Below, in pieces: positions 24,179-33,290 of a DNA stretch of 64,000 nucleotides (position 1 is the first letter of the stretch; every line of letters begins with the position of its first letter). This stretch comes from Agaricus subrufescens (lineage: Eukaryota > Basidiomycota > Agaricomycetes > Agaricales > Agaricaceae). The translations under genes and the position numbers were made by a program. The notes beneath the pieces are model-generated. The model was not told the origin of the DNA, did no database searches, and saw only the letters and a program-made list of their open reading frames with translations. The stretch covers positions 3,596,001 through 3,660,000 of the forward strand of contig CM057060.1 in assembly GCA_029945375.1 (NCBI GenBank), read 5' to 3'.

Positions 24179-24497
24179 TCTCATCTCCATAATCACATAT
24201 GTGTAGTACTCTTTTATCTATATTTATAAGCGTGCTCTTTTTACGGCGGCTTCAATAAGCTATTACAGACATCTCTCGCAGTTATAGGAGTGTACCGAGC
24301 TTTTCCTTTATACGCCTTTCCTTGACCCAGCATTTCTATTCAAACTACTTCAAGGTTCTCTTACGGTTTTCATTCTTTTAAGAGCACAGCAAAAACTTCA
24401 GATTTTATTCATAAAAATTAAAAAAAAACACAAGATACATGAGGCCGACGGAAGCACAAGAGGCTGACGGAAGGACAAGAGGCCGACGGAAGGACAC
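24179..24497. other. Intergenic between converging RFC1-like and Zn2Cys6 genes
   Basis: The stretch is AT-rich, with an A-rich run at about 24415-24430 and a triplicated short block GAGGCCGACGGAAG (24440-24495), two copies of which hold CCGACGG (24445, 24483). No gene is seen. Confidence 0.5.
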
Positions 24498-26972
24498 CTA
24501 ATCATCGTTGCTATCAACATCCATGTCCTCCTTTGCTTTCTCCTTACCCTTACCCTTATCCTTACCCTTCCCCTTCCCCTTCCCCTTACCATTCCCCTCC
24601 TTATCCTGAGCTTCCGCTTCGGCTTGCTGCTGCTGCTGTTGCCTCCGCCTTCTCCGCTCCCTTCGCCGCCGCTCCTTCTCTTCGTTCTCCTTCATCTTCT
24701 CCCTCTCTTGCGCGGCCAATGATGTTTCAGCTATGGGTGACACAATTCTCACCCTCTTCTTCTTCACCGCCGGCTCCTTCTTGTCCTTCTCCATATTTTC
24801 TCTATCTTTAGCAGCGGCCGATGATGATACGGCCAACGATGATTCGGGAATGGGGGCGGCGGCCATCTCCACATCTTCTGTCACTCTAGCTGCGGCAGAC
24901 GCCAACGACGATTCGGGGATGGGGGTGGCAGCCGTGCGTGTGACCTTCCCCTTCTTCCTCCTCACCACCGGCGGCTCACTGACCTCTTCTGCATTCAGAC
25001 CCAACCTCTTCTTCATTTCCTCCAGCTCTGCCCTTTCCTCTGCCAAAGCCTTGCGTTGGCGATCTGTTTCAGCCTGTTCCCGCCACAGGGCCAATTCATC
25101 TGGGCGGGGCGGCAACACCATCTTAGGGAAATCCTCCTCAGACATCCCCATTCGCTGCCGCTGCAATTCCATGTCCACCTTCCCCAACCCTATAACAAAA
25201 CGGAGGTATTCACCGATCTCTTCAAGTGTTTCCTGTAGTGATCGGGTGGTCTCCACCGGCGTCCTGACGACATTTCCATATAGCTGAAGCTGCGCGTCGG
25301 TCCAGTTTCCAACACGCGGAATCTATAAGTGTTACTGTTATTATCTTAACCGTAGCATACATTCACTTACCACATCTCCAGTGGCTCCACCGTTCATACA
25401 CCCAATATCTGCTGGACGCCCAAAGTCCCAACCACCGCACCGGCCCTTGCTCTTGTTGCACCGCCAACACGCTAGCGCTGTCTTATCTGCCCAATTCTAT
25501 TAGTCGCTGGTAACAATAATGATAATCGACAGTTACTCACGAGGTATACACCTGACCCCCGCTCTATAACAATTCTCGCATGGGTTATCCCCACCCCACT
25601 TCTCCGTCAGTCCTCCATGCCGACCGCTCCCTCCTGTTTTCTTCTTGCTTGACTCGTCAGTGCCCTCATTGCATGACTTCTCAGCCCGCACTTTACTTGA
25701 CTCGTCAGCCCGCGCTTTGCTTGACTTGTCAGTGTGTGCGCGTGGGGCAGCAGATTTCGCTCGTTTAGTGGCAGGCAAGGTCGATTTTTTTGGGGCGGAG
25801 GCCCGTGCCACTGATGTTGAGTTGGAGGGAGGTTGCGCCGGTGTTTCTGAATCCTCCGAATCATCCTCTACTATAATTGGCACCGGCGGCGCTTGAGGTA
25901 CAGGTTTATGACGTGCTGCTGGTTTTCGCGGTGCCTGTGGAGCTGGTGTAGTGGAGGCAGAAGCCGGAGGTCCGGATGACCTGGGGGTAGATGGTGGGGA
26001 CACTGCCTTTCTTGAGGCAGCAGGAGGGGGCTCTGTCGTCCTCGGCGCAACAGGAGGGGGCCCTCGTAGTCTTTGGACAGCAAGGGGGGGCACAGACACT
26101 GCGGGAGTAGGGGCGGAGGCCGGCGGGGTTGATTTTGTAGGGGCGGAGGCCGGAGGGACTGTTTTTGCAGGGGAGGAGGCCGGCGGGGTTGATTTTGTAG
26201 GGGTGGGGGCCGGCGGGGCTGTTCTTGCAGCGGCTGAGGTGGGCGGTAGGGCTGTTGTTGTAGGGGTTGAGGCGGGCGGCGGGGCTGGTGTAGCAGGGGC
26301 TGAGGCAGGTGGCGGGGCTGGTGTTGCCGGGGGAGAGGGCGAGGACGCTGGTGTTTCAGGCGCTGAGGCGGGTGCCGCCGGTGTCGCTGGTGGTGGTGTT
26401 GCTGGTGGCTCCGGGCCCGCCATAACAGTGTCTTCTCTGTCCTCCTCCTCGTCTTCCTCTTTTTCCTCCCCCTCGTCTTCCTCTTTCTCCTCCTCCTCGT
26501 CTTCCTCCTTCTCCTCATCCTCGTCTTCCTCTTTCTCCTCCTCCTCGTCTTCCTCTTTTTCTTCCTCTTTCTCTTTGTCACCGTCCTCGTCTTCGCTGTT
26601 GTCTTCTTCCCTTTCCTCTTCCTTATCGTCCTCGTCGTCGTTGTCCTCATCCCGTATATCATCATCTACCTTGTCATCGGCCTCGGCATTCATCTCCCGC
26701 TCTTCGTTGTCACCGCCGGCGTCATTATTATCGTCAATGTGATCATCGACCTTCTCACCTTCTGTCTCAACCGTTCTGTCTACCTCTTCCTGGCTCACCA
26801 TCTCCACATCCTCCTTTTCCTCCTCCACTCTTGCTCTCTTATTCCCACTCTCCGCCGGTTCACCAGTCATAGACTCCGACCTCGCCCTCTTACCCACACT
26901 ATTTCTGATGTTTGAGATTAGTTCGGGGTGGGCGTTGATATAAGCAATTTCTTCTTCAGTGAGGCCGAACAT
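24498..26972 (-). CDS. Large Zn2Cys6 DNA-binding protein with acidic and Pro-rich regions (about 790 aa)
   Basis: Three exons join in phase: 26972-25541, 25486-25371 and 25322-24498. The N-terminus (MFGLTEEEIAYINAHPEL) is followed by a very acidic Glu/Asp stretch and a long Pro/Ala/Ser-rich region, typical of activation or linker segments. Cysteines at 465, 468, 475, 484, 487 and 494 form CX2CX6CX8CX2CX6C (NPCENCYRAGVRC..ACWRCNKSKGRC), with an intron after the third Cys as in the gene at 17686-18792. The coiled-coil domain follows: TRSLQETLEEIGEYLRFV, GMSEEDFPKMVLPPRPD and charged helices. The tail is very Lys-rich. Nine CCGNCGG sites lie within the gene. The best guess is an element-encoded transcription or chromatin factor. 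The antisense long frames here are composition shadows. Confidence 0.85.
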
Positions 26973-27335
26973 TTTTTGGGAAGAGTGCGAATTGTCGTTC
27001 GATTACCACCGGTCTGTCTTTTATGTTGAGACCAATTTTAGGATTAGCCTTTGCTTCTTTTTTACTTCCCAGGCTTGGGCCTCGGGCACGGCGAGAGATC
27101 TTCCTCCGATCGAGATTCATCCTTCTTAATGACACTTTATGCTCATCAACCTCCGTTGAGATATTCCTTCTCTCCAATCGGAGGAAGGGCCTTCGGGTGA
27201 TGCATTCCGTTAATCACGACGTCATAGTTATCTGATTGGTAGAAAATCATTAACAGGCACCGGAGGCCGAAGTTCAAAGTCAAAAGTTAGACTATAAAGA
27301 AGAGAAGCCTCGGTCTTCTACTGAAACGGATACCA
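26973..27335. promoter_or_regulatory. Divergent intergenic region between two LPxRPD-family genes
   Basis: About 360 bp separates the Zn2Cys6 gene (minus) from the family member starting at 27336 (plus). A 15-bp block CTATAAAGAAGAGAAG occurs at 27292 and again at 27408 inside the following gene. No CCGNCGG is present. Confidence 0.4.
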
Positions 27336-28463
27336 ATGAGCCCTGTTCTAATATTGGATCAGCATCGTGGGAACCTCAGTGAGAATCCCAAAGGAAAAAG
27401 TTTATCTATAAAGAAGAGAAGCACAGAGGAGACACCGTTGGTGATCGGTGTCCCTTTCCCGAGGCAATGTTGTGTCTATCATCTATCCTGCAATACCCCG
27501 GTGGTCTCCATGGCAAACTCTATCTGTCGTATAAAAGTCATGAACGACGGGATCGGAGCTCACTCCTTCCCTATGTCCCGTCCATATCATCGCTCTGAAA
27601 CACTTGAACAGCGCCGGCGGAAGAAGCGTAGGCTTAATACACCACCAGAAGATCCAAACCCTTGTCATTCGTCAGAAGCGCCTAACATCCGTTCAAGTGA
27701 ACGGCGCCAAACGAAGAGGAAGACATGCCTACTCCCAACACCGGCGGAGCCAGTAGGTTCCACTTCGTTCTCGGAAAGTTCAAACAAGTGGCAACCAGGA
27801 TCGGATGAGGTGTGTATTAGCTCTATCTTGATACAAGTTACTTATCATTTTGTAAGGTAACGTTGATACCACCTGATGTAATGCCTCATTTGGAACATAT
27901 AGTTGAAGCACTCCGTCATCTCGTGCGTCTACTGCCGTCGGCCCATCTAACAACTGTAACACCGACGGTAGGCTCCCAAACATGGTTCATGGTCAAGTTC
28001 ACGTATAGCCCTGTTCACTGATATGGACGACACACCAGTCGAAGCCTTAGCGTCACTACAGGAGACACTAGAAACTGTTTTGCAGTACCTGGTCCAGCTC
28101 GCTGACTTAATGGTGGCTCGTTTACAACTGAAGGAACAGCAACTTTTGTTGCAGAAAAAGTCAATGCCAGACTTCCAACTGCCACCCATCCCCGATACTT
28201 CCGCCATTCTTAAACAATGTGCGGCCGTCGACCTAGAGAGAAAGCTGCTTGCCATTGAACGTCAGGATATGCGATGGGCGAATTCAGACTCGCCGGACAT
28301 CCACCGCTATCTTGCTAACCGTACTAAGTATATCAACTACGTTGATATGATTCAACAAGCAGACATCACCTACTTGAACACTGACGGGTTATATGCCTTC
28401 AGTTTGGTCAACAGTGGCTTGAAGGAGACAAGGGCCCGTCACATGGATGAATGCAGTGGATAG
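27336..28463 (+). CDS. LPxRPD-family coiled-coil protein without a Cys cluster
   Basis: The first exon from 27336 encodes a basic protein with EQRRRKKRRL and ERRQTKRKT (nuclear signals) and ends at a GTGTGT donor at about 27810. The next exon starts at about 27859 (VTLIPPDVMPHLEHIVEALRH). The last part, from 28023, encodes DDTPVEALASLQETLETV, SMPDFQLPPIPD and ERKLLAIERQDM. These align with TPVETTRSLQETLEEI, VLPPRPD and RKALAEERAEL of the protein at 24498-26972. The phase of the junction before 28023 could not be resolved, so 28023-28463 might be a separate short gene. CCGNCGG occurs at 27614, 27741, 27935 and 27962. Confidence 0.55.
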
Positions 28464-29180
28464 GCCATATGGAGGAGAGTGATCAGCTTCAGCCCCTCCA
28501 AATCGTTAACACTATTTTGGTGTATATAATTATATTGTATCATATTCATATTGATCTAGGACAACTATTCTCTAATAGTCTACATAACACTATCCAATTT
28601 AAACATAGTCATCTTCAGAAGGCGTCCGGCTTGATTATTCTCTAATAGTCTACATAACACTATCCAATTTAAACATTGTCATCTTCATAAGGCGTCCGGC
28701 TCTGTCAATCAACCCACAGGGCTCTGTTTGCCATTTACGTCAAGTGCAGACTTTACCAACCCATTCATCTTGCCTTGTGTGCCCATTCCAAACACTGCAG
28801 CATATATAGCCATAATGAACGTCAACCAAGTCAACGAAGTCGATCCTTTATTATCATCATTCTGCTTTCCAGTTCAGGGTATTCTGTATCGAGCACTATG
28901 AGTAACACTCACAGCATCACGAACGTTGACAAGCGTTGACGGTAAGTATGATTATTGTTGCTTTAACGGCAAATCCATTCATCTGATAGTACTGTCGCCT
29001 CCTTTCTCTTACCTCTCTCTCAGTTATATTTCAATCGCGAAGTTAGGTGAGGCTAGTCGAGAACTTAACATGATGAAAAGAATGGGCTTCAGGAAGCTTG
29101 TCTACGGCTCAACTATCTTTTTTCTTGCCTCCTCCTGTGAACACCAAAATACTATGTCTATAAAGTTTGAGTGACATTCG
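28464..29180. other. Intergenic, no supported gene
   Basis: The stretch contains the 68-bp tandem repeat listed separately and AT-rich sequence. A short ORF at 28926-29174 has no recognisable content and is not called. Confidence 0.45.
28569..28700. repeat. 68-bp direct repeat, two copies
   Basis: ATTCTCTAATAGTCTACAT begins each copy (about 28569 and 28637) and GGCGTCCGGCT ends each. The two copies differ at only a few bases, so the duplication is recent. Confidence 0.85.
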
Positions 29181-30345
29181 CTAAATCAATCTATTACACC
29201 TTTCACAGTGATAGAGTGGGCTCCTGTCTCCGTCAAGCATCTTTTTTATCAACCGCCGCTCTCCCTCATCATCAATGCATCCTATTTCCTGATACTCTTT
29301 ACTCCAATTGTCAATAAACGGTTTCGGACCCGTTATCACCCATGGCTCCGCCTTGGTTTCAGACAAGCCTCCTCTACCCCTTACCCACGGAATGTTGTAC
29401 AACATTTCTACACAACTACCTATATTACCCTCATTCACATCAGTGATTGCATCCCGGGGTGAGCCGCCGGTGAAATTTTTGATCAAACAGTGGGAATGCC
29501 ACCACCGCCGGCATACCTTACACCAGTGTTGCTTGTCTTTGTCCGGGTGGTATGGCAAGTTACAAGTACAATCAAGGACTACACCCTGCGAACACAAAAA
29601 TGGATTGACCACACTGGACCGAAGTAGAGACACAAAAAGTGCTTACCTCCAATGACCAAGGCCTACTTTCGGCGCGCTGAATCAATCGCCACCTGTAATA
29701 CCAACCTCCTTTGTTTATATATTCATCCTGATGTTTGCTGTCCTCCAGCTTGACCACATTTGCAATATCTATTATGACAGGGTCGTTAGGTATCGCTCTT
29801 ATATTAAGATGTTTTATGTACCCTCAACAACAGCGGAGCTGACAATGTCCTTGTGACTAGACAAAAGAACTTCTGTCCGACCCATATAATGCAATAACTC
29901 TCTGTGCCTGGTCCAGTGTATGAGGCGCGAGAAACCCAAAGGACAGTAAAGACTTACCTCGACGACATGCGAGCCAGAGCGATGGCATCCTCCTTCTTGT
30001 AATACCAGTAGCCCTGTATCCACTGGTCTTGCTTATCTTGATGAACACCGGTGAGTAGCATCAACCAATAACCTGCCGCACCGGCGGTGGTGTTTGCGGT
30101 GGTGTTGTTTCCGTCGTTCCCTTCGAAGCGTACATACACACTACCCGACAAAGCTGAATACAATGAAAGTTAGAACAAGAACTGCTGCACCTTTGACCTG
30201 CTCTAACTCGTTGTTGATTGCCTACAGGCCCAATCCAGCCAAACGGAATTTGAGGCAGACTTTCGATGTCACGGAGAGAAGGAAACATGGGCACGGTGAG
30301 ACATTGACAGCATGTCTCAGATCTAATATCTTTCATTATCAACAA
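29181..30345 (-). CDS. BAH-PHD chromatin-reader protein
   Basis: The 3' exons join in phase: 30153-29958, 29907-29822, 29768-29647 and 29585-29181. An upstream exon probably ends at about 30197 (INNELEQVK). A BAH-like domain is read from VYVRFEGND and WIQGYWYYKKEDA through ELLHYMGRTEVLLSSH to GGWYYRWRL. A PHD finger follows directly: CTCNLPYHPD, WCKVCRRWWHSHC and the closing YHCERC. BAH-PHD proteins bind modified histone tails and recruit silencing or reading machinery. The true N-terminus and start codon are uncertain; 30345 is the furthest upstream Met considered. CCGNCGG lies at 29464, 29504 and 30081. Confidence 0.75.
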
Positions 30346-30705
30346 ATCGAGTCAACGGAGCTCCGCATAGCCAATGGGCGGCACTCATACTATCTAATAC
30401 TATTAGCTTAGATCCAATTTAAACAGGTCCAATGTTACACGAGTCCACCGTCAATATAAAACGATACTCTTCAGACTTGAGTGGACCCTTTTAGCTCTCT
30501 CAGGTAGTAAAAACATATATTCTACTATTCTTTAAGTCTCTACTCCCACCTTGCCGTTCCAGTAAAGCCTCTTATATTCCTCCAATGCCGCACTGGGATC
30601 CCTCATTTTTTTCATCCTCCCTCCCGATACACCATCGACGTGTCGCTGTGCTTCCGCTCTAATAGATCTCTTAATCAGTATCCAATTAACTATCCAGTTC
30701 TGCTC
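30346..30705. other. Intergenic, nothing recognised
   Basis: AT-rich sequence between two minus-strand genes. A block GATCCAATTTAAACA at about 30411 recalls the 28.57-28.70 kb repeat. No gene is seen. Confidence 0.4.
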
Positions 30706-31083
30706 TTACTCTGTACCGTAGATTCCTGGCACACGCCCAAGCCATACTAGATAGCACTCTTCCCTCTTCGGGATAAACCTAATTCTTTCCTCGACCTCTT
30801 TAACTGTCGGCGGATCTCTCAAGATCACGATTCCCGACGACTCCGATGACGCTGAGCCCTCCGTAACCGTTGTTTCTCCACTATTCTGAAAATCTGGCGG
30901 GTATTCTGATTGAAGGTCTTCCACCCGAGCCTCAAGGTCTGCAATTCATGAGAAATGTCCGACAAATTAGATACCACATTCCTTACCATCAATTGCATCA
31001 ACCAAATCCCCAAACTTTTCACGAACTTGCGCCACACCTTGGCTTACACTGTCGAGTACATATTCAATCTCCCTGGCCCACAT
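30706..31083 (-). CDS. Small coiled-coil protein of unknown function (about 109 aa)
   Basis: Two exons, 31083-30987 and 30938-30706, join in phase 1 over a 48-bp GTAAGG..TTGCAG intron. The N-terminus (MWAREIEYVLDSVSQGVAQ) and LEARVEDLQSEY are helical and charged; the C-terminus ends in LVWLGRVPGIYGTE. No family is recognised. More upstream exons are possible. Confidence 0.5.
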
Positions 31084-31780
31084 GGAAGTTGATGTTAATC
31101 CTCAAATCACGCCATACCTTTCATTTTGTCTACCATTTGTCATCCTCAATGTTTCTTCATGCCGAACCCCAACGATCAATTCCGCTACTATTTATTTGTT
31201 TTTATACGATTATCGTTGATATATATCAAAGTAACAGATCAATGCGCATGCTCCACTGTGAGCCCAAAAGGGTTGTTTTTCTCCAAGTTAAACGTAAGTA
31301 AGTATAAATAACAAGCACTAGCGTGGTTTTTTGAAAGTACAAATTAAATGCATTTAATTTCCCCGCTTTTGGGCTCACAGTGCTCCTGAGCAGTATTCCT
31401 TTCGCGATCGCAACGACATCGAGCTTACATACTACAGGTGGGTAACCCCTCTTCTGTGTATTTCACCACTATTATGGCTTTTATAGTCAATCTCCGCCTA
31501 TTCAAACACTGACTATGGGTCCTTCCTCTGCGAGTTAGGTAGGGCTGGTGGGCGAGTTCTTACGGGTACAAAACTCCATACTTCATATGCACAAAAATTG
31601 GTGCAGCGTTTTGTTCCGATCACAACGAAAGTAGACTTTATAGACTAGAACAAGCGTCGCTAATATATATATCATAAGTATCATGGCTTTTATAGCAAAT
31701 TCACGCACGTTTTCAACACCAATAACCCTATCACTGTGTTCATCATCAGAGTGATATACTCATACTTTTCTTCTCGCTGG
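31084..31780. other. Non-coding, nothing recognised
   Basis: AT-rich with a short inverted similarity: GAGCCCAAAAG at about 31260 and CTTTTGGGCTC at about 31365, forming arms of about 15 bp with the flanking CACTGT. No gene is seen. Confidence 0.4.
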
Positions 31781-33290
31781 CCGTGGTGGTCCTGAGCTCC
31801 TCAAGCGTACACAAAAGGCTTACTTTGAACGTCCTACCACCGCCCTTCCCTACCTTCGTCTGTTCCAATCCAAGGTTAGTAAGGAGCGGGGCCACCCGGG
31901 GATCCGGACTATCGTGGGGTTTATAATGACAGTACACACATTGTAACACCCACAGTGCATCGGCAGGCACCCAGGCCCTGTCGATGACGTCTTGGTGTAC
32001 CCCCAGCGTGTGTACGCCAGCGGCGGTGGTCAGCAAGTCACCATCGTGCTTGGAATGTGGTAAACTGTGCCCCTCAAGTTTACACAAACGGTTTACTTTG
32101 ACTGTCATACAACTGCCCTTCCCTACCTTCGTCTCTTCCAATCCACGGTTAGTAAGCAGCGGTGCCGGCGGGGTCCGCCCATAGAGTAAGCGCAGGAAAG
32201 AGGTTAGTATGCAGCGGTGTTCTTTTGTTGCTGCCCCCATTGGTTCAGTCCATAGTCCGTTACATCGGAAGCACTCAAAAATAATGGTTTCAAAATCTAT
32301 CCCACCGATGAATCTGAATCAGTCCATTTGTCACCACGGTGCTTGTCTGGATGACTTTGATTCCGCTGTATCACTGTGTTTATCATCAGAGCGATATAAT
32401 GGTGCTATTATTTTCGCTGTTCGTGGTGGTCCTGAGTTCCTCAAGCGTACACAAAACGCTTACTTTGAATGTCGAACCACTTCCCTTCCCTACCTTCGTC
32501 TGTTCCAATGTGTATGCCGGCGAGTCGCTATCGCGGTTGAAATGCGGTAAACACTGACCCCCACTCTCCTGGATCCTTTGACGGCGAAACTACGCATGAT
32601 AATAGCAAGAGAAACCTGAATATCCGCCTTCTCGCGCTCAGTTTGACGTATCAAATACGTGGCAGTCGTGGTACTACGCACCCCATGGATTATGTGTAGT
32701 ACCCCCTTCCTCGTTGCTGTTCATAGCTTGATCTCACGATAGGGACAACTGTCAAGGCTGTGAACTAGCACCATAGCCTGCCTAGCGCTTACCGGACTAT
32801 TGTGGGGTTTATACCGACTAGACTGTAAGAGTGTTGTCACACCGACTGCGAGTCAGGGAAGCTCTTGGGTCCTGTACATGACTTCTTCCTGTTGGTCCTG
32901 AGGTCTTCAAGCTTATACACAAAGCTTACTTTGAACATCATACCACTGCCCTTCCTCACCTTCGTCTCTACCAGTCCAAGGTTAGTATGGTTACTTTGAA
33001 CATCGTACCATACCCCTGCCCCACCTTCGGCGCCGGCGGGGTCCCGTATAGACACAGAGGGCAGAGAAATGTTAGTAGGGAGCAGAGGTCTTCTGTTACG
33101 GCCACCATTGGTTTCTGTCCATCTTTTGTTATAGTGGAAGCACTCAAAGGCACTCGTGGTTGTACTGAGCGGCTCAAGGGTACACAGAACGCTTACTTTG
33201 AACGTCGTACCACTGCACATCCTCAGCTTCTTCTCTACCGGTCCAAGGTTAGTAAGGATCGGTGCCGGCGGGTTCCACGCATAGGGAAGG
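31780..33290 (+). repeat. Diverged tandem copies of a coding-like unit
   Basis: At least five copies of a block of about 100 bp recur near 31785, 32059, 32425, 32890 and 33160. Each encodes in one frame something like LKRTQNAYFERRTTALPYL and most end in CCAAGGTTAGTAAGGA. Three are followed by GCCGGCGGGGTCC-type sequence carrying CCGGCGG (32165, 33033, 33265). The reading frame is broken between copies. The AGGTTAGTAAGGAG ending is also the core of the minisatellite to the right, so the minisatellite probably grew out of this unit. Confidence 0.65.

Noticed and set aside
25951..26742. Long plus-strand ORF (Gly/Ala then poly-Ser) opposite the Zn2Cys6 gene
   Set aside because: It is the exact antisense of the Pro/Ala-rich and Glu-rich stretches, has no motifs, and the minus-strand frame continues into a spliced Zn2Cys6 cluster.
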